Shown: positions 52,247 to 62,340, counted from the first letter of the stretch. The stretch: DNA of 64,000 bases from Geminocystis sp. NIES-3709 (GCF_001548115.1 NZ_AP014821.1:1643262-1707261), one strand, 5' to 3'. Numbers and translations: made by a program. Notes: generated by a model not told the origin, from the sequence alone.

Positions 52247-53254
52247 TCATTCCTTAAAACTTCCCCATTTAAAAATTGCCGAGCCCCAAGTTAAACCCGC
52301 ACCAAATCCAGAAGTAACGATCGTGTCGCCATTGCGAATTTTTCCTTGACTAACGGCTTCATCTAATGCGAGGGGAATTGAAGCGGCAGAGGTGTTGCCA
52401 TACTCACTAAGGTTAGCAATTACCTTCCAGGAGGGAATATTTAATCTTTCGGCAACCGCTTCAATAATTCTTTGATTGGCTTGGTGCAGAATTAACCAAT
52501 CTATTTGCTCAGTGCTTAAATCCGCTCTAAATAAGGCTTTTTCGATGACTTCTGGGACTTTATTGACGGCAAAACGATAAACTTCTCTACCATTCATGGT
52601 TATCTTACCGAATCCCCCTTGATTCACCTGTTTATGATGTCCTATATCTTTTATTTTCCCTTCATAAGCTAAATTTAAAGCGTTATTCAACTTACCATTA
52701 CTACACATTTCAAATCCTAAAAGACGATCGCCAACACTACTACCTTGACAGACTACTGCACCTGCTCCATCACCGAACAATACACAAGTAGTTCTATCAT
52801 TCCAGTCCACCCAACGAGAAAGACAATCAGCACCGATGACAACAATATTTTCATAAACACCGTTACGGATAAATTGACTAGCCGTAATCAAAGCAAATAC
52901 AAAACCAGAACAAGCCGCCGTTAAATCAAAGGCAACGGCTTTAGTCGCACCGATCGAGCCTTGTATTTGACTTGCACTACCAAACAAATCATCAGGGGTG
53001 GAAGTAGCAAGGATAATCATATCAATGTCAGGAGGAGTTAAACCAGCATTAGAGATGGCTTTTTGTGCTGCTATAGATGCTAAATCACCCAGAGTATGAG
53101 TAGCTGAAATATGACGTTTTCTGATACCTGTACGGGTTTTTATCCAATCATCAGAGGTATCAACTATTTTACTCAAATCGTGATTATCCAACACTTGTGT
53201 AGTCGTTTCTGAACCACTACTGATAATAGTAACGCCTTTTTTTCCCTGCTCCAA
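52247..53254 (-). CDS. fabH: Beta-ketoacyl-ACP synthase III
   Basis: 335 residues. It starts fatty-acid synthesis by condensing acetyl-CoA with malonyl-ACP. The catalytic Cys is C115 in DLTAACSGFVFAL, the His is in WLILHQANQRII, and the Asn is in LSEYGNTSAASIP. The ending GFGAGLTWGSAIFKW is typical. The start codon is TTG (53254), supported by AAAGGAG seven bases upstream, with no ATG in range. It follows plsX by 75 bp, the common plsX-fabH order. Confidence 0.96.
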   Translation of the reverse strand: MEQGKKGVTIISSGSETTTQVLDNHDLSKIVDTSDDWIKTRTGIRKRHISATHTLGDLASIAAQKAISNAGLTPPDIDMIILATSTPDDLFGSASQIQGSIGATKAVAFDLTAACSGFVFALITASQFIRNGVYENIVVIGADCLSRWVDWNDRTTCVLFGDGAGAVVCQGSSVGDRLLGFEMCSNGKLNNALNLAYEGKIKDIGHHKQVNQGGFGKITMNGREVYRFAVNKVPEVIEKALFRADLSTEQIDWLILHQANQRIIEAVAERLNIPSWKVIANLSEYGNTSAASIPLALDEAVSQGKIRNGDTIVTSGFGAGLTWGSAIFKWGSFKE

Positions 53255-53329
53255 TGATTTACTCCTTTAATAATTAGTAATTAGGAATTAGCAAAAAATA
53301 ACAATATAATAATTCTCAACTGTTCACTG

Positions 53330-54391
53330 TCAACTGTCAACTGTTAACTCTTTGGCTTGATCGCGCAGCGCCACTTCGTGATCGAGACTTTGATCATTTT
53401 GTATTCTCTCAATAACACCATGCCCAATAGCTTCTTTTGCAATACGAATGGCATTAAAAATAGAAGGAGCTTGAGAGCTACCATGACTGACAATACAGAC
53501 ACCATTAACTCCTAAGAGTAATGCCCCTCCATGTTCAGCATGATCAATACGTTGTTTGATACGTTTAAGATTAGGCTTAAGAATCCCCGTCCCAATTTTA
53601 CCCCTCACACCGAAAGGCAACTCTTCTTTGATAATTTGTAGCATAATTCCTCCAACTGCTTCAGCAAACTTCAGAAGAACATTCCCAACAAAACCATCAC
53701 AGACGATGACATCAAAATCTCCTGACAATACATCTCTTCCCTCTGCATTACCCACAAAAGAAATCTTGGGATTATTACTTAATAATTTATAGGTTTCTTT
53801 CGCCAATTCATTACCTTTACTCGATTCTTCACCAATATTGACTAAACCTACTTTGGGATTTTCAACTTCTAATACATATTTACTATAAATTGACCCCATA
53901 AGGGCAAATTGCTCTAAATACTTAGGCTTACAATCAACATTTGCTCCTACATCAAGGACAATAACCGATTTATTGGCGTACATTGTCGGAAATACAGCAC
54001 CAATAGCAGGACGATCGATTCCTTTAATACGGCCTAATCCCAGTAAAGCCGCCGCCATAGCCGCCCCAGAATGACCGGCGGAAACGACTCCGTCAGCTCG
54101 TTTTTCTTTAACCAAATTCATGACAACATTGATGGAAGCGTTCGGTTTACGACGGACTCCCACAAGAGCTTCTTCTTCCATGGAGACAACACCATCCGCA
54201 GGGACAATTTCGATATTATTGACAGTGTTACCATGTTTTTCTATTTGTGCCTGAATTGCATCAGGATCACCGACTAATAGTATATCTACCTCAAGTTCTG
54301 CTGCGGCACGAATTGCACCGGCAACAATCTCATCAGGGGCGTTATCTCCGCCCATTGCATCCACTGCTATTTTTGTGCGTGTCTGTGCCAT
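53330..54391 (-). CDS. plsX: Phosphate acyltransferase PlsX
   Basis: 353 residues. The start TKIAVDAMGGDNAPDEIVAG is diagnostic, followed by VSAGHSGAAMAAALL, FVGNAEGRDVLSGDFDVIVC and DGFVGNVLLK. It makes acyl-phosphate from acyl-ACP for phospholipid synthesis. It is a cytosolic, membrane-associated enzyme. It forms one unit with fabH. The spacer before fabH has the direct run ACTGTTCACTGTCAACTGTC. Confidence 0.96.
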   Translation of the reverse strand: MAQTRTKIAVDAMGGDNAPDEIVAGAIRAAAELEVDILLVGDPDAIQAQIEKHGNTVNNIEIVPADGVVSMEEEALVGVRRKPNASINVVMNLVKEKRADGVVSAGHSGAAMAAALLGLGRIKGIDRPAIGAVFPTMYANKSVIVLDVGANVDCKPKYLEQFALMGSIYSKYVLEVENPKVGLVNIGEESSKGNELAKETYKLLSNNPKISFVGNAEGRDVLSGDFDVIVCDGFVGNVLLKFAEAVGGIMLQIIKEELPFGVRGKIGTGILKPNLKRIKQRIDHAEHGGALLLGVNGVCIVSHGSSQAPSIFNAIRIAKEAIGHGVIERIQNDQSLDHEVALRDQAKELTVDS

Positions 54392-54467
54392 TGCTTAATT
54401 TATAGGGTTAAAATCTCTCAAATTATATCATAGTAAGGGGGTGAACAATTGACAATCAAAGTATTTC

Positions 54468-55991
54468 TTAAATTTTTGATTTATTAATAGCGGCTAAAAT
54501 TGTATTTTTCACAGATTCAAATTGTTTTTTTAAGGCAATTTTACTTAATTCTGGTTGATTTGCTCCTCTAATGGATAAACTTTTATCAATAAAACTCTGT
54601 AATTGTTTATTTTTTTCTTCATTTATTTTAACCGTTAATAACTCTTTATATTTATCTGGTTTTTTAAGTTCAAATAAAAGAATATAATATAAGCCTTTAT
54701 CTACTAAATTATTACTAATTTGATGACCAATTTCTGTTTTTAAATCTAAGTAACAAGGCAACCATTTCGGTTCATTACTACGGTTGTATAGTAAGTTAAC
54801 CCATAAAATCATCGGATGAGGATTAAGTTGAAACATAAAATGGTTAAAACAAAGGGTTAATTTAGGTTGAAACATATTTATTTCATTAGGTTCTAACATT
54901 GTCCATAAACTAGAAAATGCGCCTTCCTGTGCCTCAGTTAAGCAGGGAAAAACTATTTTTTTACGGGGTTTATCACTAGGCCATGGACTTTGATAATAAG
55001 TTTCCTGTAATGACAAAATTTCATTATTATTAATAGGTTTAACAGTAGAATAAATAGGTAATTTTTCTTCTGTATTTGGTTTATTATATTCTCTTTCTAA
55101 GGGAGTAATAACTTTAAGAATTTCACCCATATTTTGAGGTCGATCAAGAGGTGATTTAGAAAGGCATTTCATGATCAAAGATTCTAAATTAGAAGGCAGT
55201 TGTAAATAACTAGGTAAAGGTTTTGGGATATTTTCTTGATGGGCTTTATACCATGATTGAAAAGTACGATTTTCTGCTTCTATCGGTTTTGTTTGGGTTA
55301 ACATTTGATACATTAACACTCCCAAACTATATATATCTGATGTGGGGGCTAATTCTTCTTCTGCCATTTGTTCGGGAGAACAGTATTCGGGAGTCCCCAT
55401 GAAGTGTTGTTGTGTCGTACCTTGTCCGGGATCACTAATCTGGGCAATGCCAAAGTCTAAGATTTTAACGATCGTTTGTTTTTGTAAATCTCGTGCTAAA
55501 AAGATATTACTAGGTTTTATGTCTCGATGAATAATAGGGGCTAGTTGTCCATTAACTAAAATACCGTTGTGAGCGCATTCTAATCCGATACAAATTTGAC
55601 GAATTAAGAACAAAAATTTAGCAAGGGAAAGAGATTTTTTCTTGACTAATTGATCTAAATCATCACCTTCTAAATATTCCATCACATAAAAGGGAACTTG
55701 ATCGGTGCCGATACCATAGTCTTTTACCTTTACAATATGATTACTTTGCTCTCCTAATAAAGCACTTATTTTCGCTTCTGTCTCAAATCTCGATCGCATT
55801 TTTTCATCTAATAATGCCTGAGATAGAAATTTAATGGCGACAATACTATCTCCCGATGATTTATCGATCGCTTTGTACACTTGTCCCATAGCACCTTTAC
55901 CGATTTGATTAATCAATTGATAACGATTTGCTAACAAATTACCCGATTCATTGCCAAAGGATTTTACGAGATCTGATAAAGGTTTAAACAT
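54468..55991 (-). CDS. Serine/threonine protein kinase
   Basis: 507 residues. The kinase domain (about 20-290) is complete: GKGAMGQVYKA, the VAIK lysine, HRDIKPSN, DFGIA and GTPEYCSPEQMA. The C-terminal ~200 residues are a soluble domain with no TM segment, no PASTA or repeat units, and motifs I do not recognise (FPCLTEAQEGAFSSLWTMLE). This is a cyanobacterial Hanks-type kinase; the substrate is unknown. It lies between plsX and hemE on the minus strand, with gaps of 76 and 202 bp. Confidence 0.93.
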   Translation of the reverse strand: MFKPLSDLVKSFGNESGNLLANRYQLINQIGKGAMGQVYKAIDKSSGDSIVAIKFLSQALLDEKMRSRFETEAKISALLGEQSNHIVKVKDYGIGTDQVPFYVMEYLEGDDLDQLVKKKSLSLAKFLFLIRQICIGLECAHNGILVNGQLAPIIHRDIKPSNIFLARDLQKQTIVKILDFGIAQISDPGQGTTQQHFMGTPEYCSPEQMAEEELAPTSDIYSLGVLMYQMLTQTKPIEAENRTFQSWYKAHQENIPKPLPSYLQLPSNLESLIMKCLSKSPLDRPQNMGEILKVITPLEREYNKPNTEEKLPIYSTVKPINNNEILSLQETYYQSPWPSDKPRKKIVFPCLTEAQEGAFSSLWTMLEPNEINMFQPKLTLCFNHFMFQLNPHPMILWVNLLYNRSNEPKWLPCYLDLKTEIGHQISNNLVDKGLYYILLFELKKPDKYKELLTVKINEEKNKQLQSFIDKSLSIRGANQPELSKIALKKQFESVKNTILAAINKSKI

Positions 55992-56193
55992 GGATTTAGC
56001 GTCAGGATAGCTGTCGTAGATTTAGTCGTCAATTATAACATTTTGGCGCTATGGGGAATTTGTCACTCATGATTAGTCATTTGTTAATCAGGAGTAATAA
56101 AGATAGGAGATAGGAAAAATGGGAATAAAATTGATTATTTATAAACAAAAATTGATTTTAAATTCTTTTGTTAATTGTTAATTGTTAATTGAT

Positions 56194-57231
56194 TTAATAT
56201 CTTACTTGTTTTGCTGTTTCAAAGAAGACTCTGACATTTTCTTCTGGTGTACCTACTAACACGCCATGACCAAGATTGAGAATATGTCCACCTTTTCCTG
56301 CTTTATTTACAGTATCATAAATTCTTTGTTTAATAAATTCTGGTGAACCAAATAAGACTCCCGGATCAATATTTCCTTGAACTTTCATCTGTGTACCTAA
56401 TCTTTGTCTCGCTTCTGCCATATCAACAGTCCAATCAACGCTGACAATATCAACTCCTGATTGTCCCATTCTTTCTAACACTCCGGCACTACCACTAATA
56501 TAAAGAATTAAAGGAGTATCAGGATGAGTAGCTTTAACTTGTTCAACAACTCTTTTTTGATACGGTAAAGCAAAGGTTTCGTAGTCTTGAGGACTTAATT
56601 CTCCTGCCCAAGAATCAAACATTTGTACAACTTGAGCTCCACAATCAATCTGATAACGGACATAAACGGCGATCGCATCTGCAACTTTACCTAAAAATTT
56701 ATGTAAAATATCAGGCTCAGAAAAAGCCATACTTTTAATCACAGCATAATTTTTTGAGCTTTTACCCTCAATAGCATAGGCGGCTAAAGTCCAAGGTGCA
56801 CCAACAAAACCCAATACAGTGGATTGATTACCGACTTCTTGTCGTAAAGTATTGAGAATAGTCTTAATGAATGGTAAAGATTCTTCAGGGTTAAGAGGAT
56901 GTAATTTTTCTACTTGCTCTAAACTACGAATAGGAGGATCAATAATAGGCCCTTTACTCTCAATAATATCGAAGGGAATACCAATACCGGGTAAAGGAGT
57001 TAAAATATCAGAAAACATAATTACTCCATCCGGTTGGAAAGCACGCCAAGGTTGTAAAGAGATTTCAATTGCTAAATCAGCGTTTTCCGATCGTTCCCTA
57101 AATCCGGGGTATTTATCTCTTAAATCACGATATACTTTCATATAACGTCCAGCTTGACGCATCATCCATACCGGAGGACGATCCAATATTTCACCACGGG
57201 CAACCCGCAATAGACAAGGCAAATCGCTCAT
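56194..57231 (-). CDS. hemE: Uroporphyrinogen decarboxylase
   Basis: 345 residues. The start region [22 protein letters not shown] holds the substrate-binding Arg residues, with [33 protein letters not shown] and the C-terminal [15 protein letters not shown]. It converts uroporphyrinogen III to coproporphyrinogen III for heme and chlorophyll. It is a single gene. A MITE-like repeat lies upstream, between hemE and the reductase gene. Confidence 0.97.
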   Translation of the reverse strand: MSDLPCLLRVARGEILDRPPVWMMRQAGRYMKVYRDLRDKYPGFRERSENADLAIEISLQPWRAFQPDGVIMFSDILTPLPGIGIPFDIIESKGPIIDPPIRSLEQVEKLHPLNPEESLPFIKTILNTLRQEVGNQSTVLGFVGAPWTLAAYAIEGKSSKNYAVIKSMAFSEPDILHKFLGKVADAIAVYVRYQIDCGAQVVQMFDSWAGELSPQDYETFALPYQKRVVEQVKATHPDTPLILYISGSAGVLERMGQSGVDIVSVDWTVDMAEARQRLGTQMKVQGNIDPGVLFGSPEFIKQRIYDTVNKAGKGGHILNLGHGVLVGTPEENVRVFFETAKQVRY

Positions 57232-57336
57232 TATATATATTTTTTCTTATTTTAAGGGCATTTTTTAGCTTACCATTACACCTCTACACTCTCCAAAGAA
57301 TGTAACGATCTATGAAGAATTGACTAATCCATATTT

Positions 57337-57452
57337 AACTCAGATTTTGCATCAGTACAATAATACCAACAAAACAAAATAGAAAAAATTAATTCTTATC
57401 ACTTTTCCCTCTCGTCACTAGGAATTTATGATAGAAGTGCAAGATCTATTTA
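57337..57452. repeat. MITE-like element with TCTTGCA inverted ends, copy 2
   Basis: The left end AACTCAGATTTTGCATCAGT matches the left end of the element at 46736. The right end, read on the other strand, is TAAATAGATCTTGCACTTC, an imperfect inverted match. The interior differs from copy 1, so they are cousins. The right end overlaps the last codons and TAG stop of the RibD-like gene (57446). Confidence 0.65.
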
Positions 57453-58168
57453 ACGAGATAGTGCAAAAAAATTTCTTGATCTATTTGTTTTACTTCTATT
57501 AATGTTAGATTGATCGATCGATTAAGTAAATTGTTATCTAGTAAATTGGTAGCAGTTTTTGTGCCAATAATTAAAGGGCAAATAGTTAACCATAAATCTT
57601 TAATTAAATTTTCTTTTAACAAAGATGATATTAATTTACTTCCTCCTAAAATACCGATTTTTCTATAGTTTAAAAAGTGTAATTGTTGTAAAATGTCTCT
57701 CCAATTAAAAGGATAATTAAATGTAAATATTTCTTGAAAAAAGTTATTATCATTTTCTTGATTAAAAGTATTAATTTTTTCGTGCCAATGAATTAAACCT
57801 TTATCTGTCGTTAACAATCCACGAGGTAAAGATTGACAAAAAAAAGGCAATGTTGGATTAATATTTCCCGATGGAGAACAAACTATATTTAATGGTTGTA
57901 ATGGTTGATTATTTTCTCGTCTTTTTTCTAATAAAAACGGATTTTTGATCACTAAACTTGTACCATAGGCTCGTAAAGTATTCCCTCCAAAAACGATCGC
58001 ATCATACCCAGATATTTGGGTTTCTAAATGTTTTAAATCTGCTTTACTACTAAATCTAGCTGGTTTATCGGATGCTGTGCTAATTTTACCATCTACACTC
58101 ATGGCTACGATCGCACTCAAATAGGGTAATTGATGGTTTGTTGATACTAGAGAAAATTCACTATTCAC
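57446..58168 (-). CDS. RibD C-terminal-domain reductase
   Basis: 240 residues with the dihydrofolate-reductase-like fold of RibD_C: LSAIVAMSVDGKISTASDKP, IVFGGNTLRAYG, IVCSPSGN and GILGGSKLISSLL for the NADPH site. There is no deaminase domain, so it is a stand-alone riboflavin-type (pyrimidine) reductase or a relative. It ends within a MITE-like repeat that provides the stop codon. The MCE gene ends 7 bp upstream of its start, so the two are co-transcribed. Confidence 0.85.
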   Translation of the reverse strand: MNSEFSLVSTNHQLPYLSAIVAMSVDGKISTASDKPARFSSKADLKHLETQISGYDAIVFGGNTLRAYGTSLVIKNPFLLEKRRENNQPLQPLNIVCSPSGNINPTLPFFCQSLPRGLLTTDKGLIHWHEKINTFNQENDNNFFQEIFTFNYPFNWRDILQQLHFLNYRKIGILGGSKLISSLLKENLIKDLWLTICPLIIGTKTATNLLDNNLLNRSINLTLIEVKQIDQEIFLHYLVK

Positions 58169-58174
58169 TTTTAA

Positions 58175-59446
58175 TTATTTATAGATTTTGCCGATTAACT
58201 GATCATTTTTCATTTGTGATTCATAATTATCGATTTCCTCTAATAAAGTGGCTAATTCTACTTGTTTTTCTAAAAATTCCGTATAGGAAACAAGATTACT
58301 TAATCCATTAACTAAATTTCTCAAGTTTCTCCTAAATTCAGGATCTCCAGTAAATTCTTCTATTTCAGATGTAATTTTAGCAGTATTAGCAAAGGTAACT
58401 CTAGCAGAATCAAGGGTTTGTTGTAAGGTTACTAAGTTGGTGGGATTATTTAATTCTTTAGAAAGTGCGAGGAGATTATTACTTATTTCTGTTAAGTTTG
58501 TACTACTGGTTTCAATATTTTTAGCAATCTTTTCTACATCGGCAGTATTATTAACTCTGGTGACTAATTGATCCGTGTTTTTCGCTAATTGACTAACATT
58601 TTTAGTGGTTTCGCTTAAACTGGCGATCGCATTACTAAGACTCGATCGATTATCATTGATAACTTGATTAAGATTATTAGTCAGTGTCGTAATTTCTGCG
58701 GGAATATTACGATAATCTTCTGTTAGAAGTTTAATCTGTTCAGTCGTTACATCCGCCGTACGAGAGAGAGAATCTGCTGTAGTAGAGAAAGATTGTGCAG
58801 TATCTCCAACTTGGTTAGCCGCTTTAGAAATTGTGGCTAAATCTTTTTGAGCAGTTCTGGTGAATTCTGACATTTCATCAGTTAATTGAGAGACTTTTGT
58901 CCCGGCTTTATCCATATTTAAGACGGCATTATTGATATTATCAAAAAGACTATCATCATTAAAACGATCGGCTAAACGACTTAAACTTTCTACTAAATCT
59001 GGACTAGCTTGACCATTGATTTTCTCTTGATTACAAAGTATTAAATTTTGTGTAGAACAATCTTCGCTTAAAGGACTAATTTGTTTTGCTTCTTCTGTAA
59101 GCTCACTTTCGGGAATTAAATTAACGCTAACATCCCCTAATAATCCTGATCGAGTAGTTGACACTCTTACCTTAGAAGGAATTTGTAATCCTCCGTTAAT
59201 TTCCGTAACGACTTCTACCCCGTTACTACCCGGATTAATAGCGACAATTCTACCTACACCAACGCCTCTAAAAAAAACTCGCCCCCCTTCTCTTAGTCCT
59301 CCCGCATTTTCAAATAATAAACTTAATTGATAAGTATTATTTTGGAACTTATAACCTTTGAGAAAAAATATTATTCCTCCAAAAACAACTAATCCTAATA
59401 ACAAAAATAAACCCACTGCACCTTCTCTAAATAATCTCGATCGCAT
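58175..59446 (-). CDS. MCE/MlaD-family lipid-transfer protein
   Basis: 423 residues. One N-terminal TM segment lies at about 10-32, then the MCE domain (about 38-115): FENAGGLREGGRVFFRGVGV, GRIVAINPGSNGVEV and TRSGLLGDVSVNLIP. A very long helical region follows (about 150-420), with repeated LTDEM/TKNVSQLA/NNLNQVI-type heptads. It anchors in the cytoplasmic membrane and forms hexamers that move lipids between membranes. It is encoded with an ABC ATPase 133 bp upstream; no permease gene (MlaE) is here. Confidence 0.9.
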   Translation of the reverse strand: MRSRLFREGAVGLFLLLGLVVFGGIIFFLKGYKFQNNTYQLSLLFENAGGLREGGRVFFRGVGVGRIVAINPGSNGVEVVTEINGGLQIPSKVRVSTTRSGLLGDVSVNLIPESELTEEAKQISPLSEDCSTQNLILCNQEKINGQASPDLVESLSRLADRFNDDSLFDNINNAVLNMDKAGTKVSQLTDEMSEFTRTAQKDLATISKAANQVGDTAQSFSTTADSLSRTADVTTEQIKLLTEDYRNIPAEITTLTNNLNQVINDNRSSLSNAIASLSETTKNVSQLAKNTDQLVTRVNNTADVEKIAKNIETSSTNLTEISNNLLALSKELNNPTNLVTLQQTLDSARVTFANTAKITSEIEEFTGDPEFRRNLRNLVNGLSNLVSYTEFLEKQVELATLLEEIDNYESQMKNDQLIGKIYK

Positions 59447-59579
59447 AACATATCATCCCGTAAAAATTTAATTAACAACGAAGAACTAATAAATATATAA
59501 CAGTTTTAGATGAGTTGTGAGATTTGTATTATATCAACTTAATGATATTCAATTTTAAAACCTCATGGTCAATTACCAA

Positions 59580-60356
59580 TTATTTGATAGGCCCTTCGGT
59601 ACTGGCATTAAAAAATTGTCTAACCAAAGCATTTTCAGTGGTATCAATCTCATTTATATGACCTTCCCATTGAAACTTGCCTTCATATAAAAACACTAAT
59701 CTTTCCCCCGTACGACGAATAGTACTATTTTGATGACTAACCATAACATAAGAGTTGCAACTAGAAAAATTCTTTTGTAAACTGCGTACTAAGTTTTCTA
59801 CTACTGTTGAAGCAATAGGATCAAGTCCTGCGGTGGGTTCATCATACAATACAACTTCCGGTCGTTCTTCTGGTTTATCAGGGTTAAAAATAATCGCCCT
59901 TGCAAAACTAACTCTTTTTCGCATTCCCCCCGATAATTCTGCTGGAAAAAGATTAGCAGTTTCTGGAGATAATCCCACCATTTCTAAGGTTCGATCGACA
60001 ATTTCACCAATTTTACTGCGAGAGAGTCCAGAATGTTCATATAAAGAAAACCCGACATTTTCCCTAACCGTCAAGGAATCAAATAAAGCGGCCTGTTGAA
60101 ATACCATGCTTATAGCCATGAGTTCTCGATGATCCTCAATCAAGCCAATTCTTTTCTCTCCTTTGACATAAATTTCCCCGTCATCAGGTTCTGTTAAACC
60201 AGCTATTAGTCTTAAAATAGTCGATTTTCCTGTACCACTAGGCCCAATAATCACTAAAGCATCATTAGGATAAATTTTTAAATTAGCCTGATCTAAGATA
60301 ATGTTATCTCCAAAGGCTTTACAAACCCCTCTTAATTCGATGATTGGTTCTACCAT
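59580..60356 (-). CDS. ABC transporter ATPase, MlaF type
   Basis: 258 residues. Walker A is GPSGTGKST (about 38-46), the Q-loop is VFQQAALFDSLTV, the signature is LSGGMRKRVSFARAI, Walker B is VLYDEPTAGLDP and the H-loop is VMVSHQ. LSGGMRKR and the FDSLTVRENV segment are typical of MlaF/Mkl ATPases that drive MCE systems. It powers phospholipid (or in plants, TGD-type galactolipid) transport with the adjacent MCE protein. Confidence 0.92.
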   Translation of the reverse strand: MVEPIIELRGVCKAFGDNIILDQANLKIYPNDALVIIGPSGTGKSTILRLIAGLTEPDDGEIYVKGEKRIGLIEDHRELMAISMVFQQAALFDSLTVRENVGFSLYEHSGLSRSKIGEIVDRTLEMVGLSPETANLFPAELSGGMRKRVSFARAIIFNPDKPEERPEVVLYDEPTAGLDPIASTVVENLVRSLQKNFSSCNSYVMVSHQNSTIRRTGERLVFLYEGKFQWEGHINEIDTTENALVRQFFNASTEGPIK

Positions 60357-60419
60357 AAATAATGAGTAATTAGGAATGAATAAATTTTCTCCCGTCTCTA
60401 GTTTTTGAACTCCAAACCC

Positions 60420-60905
60420 TTAATTATTACATTCTTTTTCGACCTCACTATAAATTTTTTTCCATATTTTCATTTGTTTTTCGTCTTTTGAATCGATCGA
60501 TTTAAGATGAGAATTATCGGCATAAAAAATCTCATTAGTTTTAGCGGTAATTCCTGATTTTGAGCAATTACTAATTTCTTTGAATGGCATCGGTTCATCA
60601 GGATCTTTTTCTATTCCGTTGGTTACTTCTGTGTTGTTTTCCGAAATGCTTTGAGAAGGGTTATTTTCCGTTTTCGATTCAAGAGGATTTGGATCTACTT
60701 CAGAAGAAATATTATTATCTGTTTCAGTAGATGATTCACCAATATTATCTTTTACTTCTTCAACCTCTTCTATTTCAGTATCTTCTTTGTCATAATCTGA
60801 TTTTACTTCTGTATTAATTTTTAAGTTTAATCCTTGTAACGCTTCACGATCGCATCCCACCAATAAGCCACTCATAGCAAACAATACTAAGAAAATAATT
60901 TTCAT
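60420..60905 (-). CDS. Acidic lipoprotein of unknown function
   Basis: 161 residues. A lipoprotein signal with lipobox LLVGC (lipidated C18) is followed by an Asp/Glu/Ser/Asn-rich disordered stretch (about 30-105, IEEVEEVKDNIGESSTE). A short folded tail (about 108-161) contains SNCSKSGITAKT and ends in a Cys (EKECNN), so one disulfide is possible. It lies upstream of the MlaF gene by 63 bp on the same strand. It could serve the envelope lipid system, but only position suggests it. Confidence 0.7.
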   Translation of the reverse strand: MKIIFLVLFAMSGLLVGCDREALQGLNLKINTEVKSDYDKEDTEIEEVEEVKDNIGESSTETDNNISSEVDPNPLESKTENNPSQSISENNTEVTNGIEKDPDEPMPFKEISNCSKSGITAKTNEIFYADNSHLKSIDSKDEKQMKIWKKIYSEVEKECNN

Positions 60906-60958
60906 AAATTTTAAAAAAGTTATAAATAATATCTAATTTTATCAATATTTTTAGGGAA

Positions 60959-61120
60959 CTAAATTTTGAGTTCCGATGGCGAAGTTGTTGTCAATGATTC
61001 GATCGGTGCAGGTGATGATAAATCAGTATCAATAAAACTACGAGCAGAAACCACCACCAAAGCAAATAAGGCGATTAAAATTGTTACTAGAGGAACTATC
61101 TGTTGACGAATAAATTGCAT
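60959..61120 (-). CDS. Small single-TM protein (53 aa)
   Basis: 53 residues starting MQFIRQQIVPLVTILIALFA: a TM helix at about 8-28 ending in VVVSARSF, then a Pro/Ser/Thr tail of about 24 residues. The N-terminal Arg keeps the N-terminus inside. ATG at 61120, no strong ribosome site. It lies between cysK and the lipoprotein gene on the same strand. Composition and the clean TM helix support a real gene. I do not recognise the family. Confidence 0.55.
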   Translation of the reverse strand: MQFIRQQIVPLVTILIALFALVVVSARSFIDTDLSSPAPIESLTTTSPSELKI

Positions 61121-61205
61121 AATTAATCTGAATAATAAATAAATTTTCTTTGAATCTTAAAATGATTCTAAATCTGGATCAAACTCTTACCGTTGCTAAA
61201 TTTTG

Positions 61206-62180
61206 TTAAGGAATAAATAACCCCTTTGATTCTAACCATTCAGCATTATAAAGACGGGATTGATAACGAGCGCCACTATCACACAAAACCGTTACGATCG
61301 TATGACCCGGACCCATTTGTTTTGCCAAAGCAACCGCCGCGCCTACATTAATCCCAACAGATCCTCCCATAAATAATCCTTCTTTGCGTAATAACTGATA
61401 AATTACTCTTAAAGCCTCTTGATCATTAACTTGAATCCCATCATCGATCGGCACATCCTGCATATTAGCGGTAATTCGACTATTACCAATGCCTTCAGTA
61501 ATAGAATTACCCTCTATTTTGATCTGTCCAGTTTTTATATAACTGTATAAACCACTACCAAGAGGATCAGCCACAACACACTTAATATTGGGGTTTTGTT
61601 CCTTCAAAAACAAAGAAACCCCCGCAAAAGTGCCTCCTGTACCTGTAGCCGCTACCCAAGCAGACACTTGATGATCAGTTTGTTCCCAAATTTCTTTCCC
61701 CGTCGTTTCGTAGTGAGATTGACGATTTGCCAAATTATCAAACTGATTTGCCCAAATAGCATTATCCATCTCTTGAGCAATTCTACCAGACAATTTAACG
61801 TAATTATTTGGATCTTTATAAGGCACGGCAGGAACTGCTCGTACTTCAGCCCCTAAAGTTCTTAAAGCGTCCATTTTTTCTTGAGATTGAGTTTCAGGGA
61901 TGACTATTACACATTTATATCCTTTTGCGTTACAAATGTGAGCTAGACCAATACCAGTATTTCCAGCAGTACCTTCTACCACTGTACCACCGGGTTTCAA
62001 TAATCCTTGAGCTTCCGCTTGTTGAATTATATATAGTGCGGCTCTATCTTTCACAGAACCCCCCGGATTTAAAAACTCCGCTTTTCCCAAAATTTCACAC
62101 CCTGTTTCTTCACTAAAACTATTTAAGCGAATTAAAGGAGTGTTACCAATAGTTCCTACAAAGCCGTCTTTAATATCCAT
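61206..62180 (-). CDS. cysK: Cysteine synthase A
   Basis: 324 residues of the O-acetylserine (thiol)-lyase fold. The PLP lysine is K44 in NPGGSVKDRAA, with EGTAGNTGIGLAH as the substrate loop, GTGGTFAG as the phosphate loop, and VLCDSGARYQS at the C-terminus. It makes cysteine from O-acetylserine and sulfide. It is slightly longer at the C-terminus than E. coli CysK, as in other cyanobacteria. It is a single gene near tRNA-Gly. Confidence 0.94.
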   Translation of the reverse strand: MDIKDGFVGTIGNTPLIRLNSFSEETGCEILGKAEFLNPGGSVKDRAALYIIQQAEAQGLLKPGGTVVEGTAGNTGIGLAHICNAKGYKCVIVIPETQSQEKMDALRTLGAEVRAVPAVPYKDPNNYVKLSGRIAQEMDNAIWANQFDNLANRQSHYETTGKEIWEQTDHQVSAWVAATGTGGTFAGVSLFLKEQNPNIKCVVADPLGSGLYSYIKTGQIKIEGNSITEGIGNSRITANMQDVPIDDGIQVNDQEALRVIYQLLRKEGLFMGGSVGINVGAAVALAKQMGPGHTIVTVLCDSGARYQSRLYNAEWLESKGLFIP

Positions 62181-62340
62181 TACTCAATATTTTTTTTAAC
62201 TCTGATCGTCTAAAGTTTCTATTGTACAATCCAATTAACTTCTGCGTTAATCTCTAGATTTTTTTTTTCAAGCTAAAATTTTTATGGATAAAACCTTGAC
62301 TTTTTTTTTTTTCTGCGACATAATATTAAATGTATCAACT

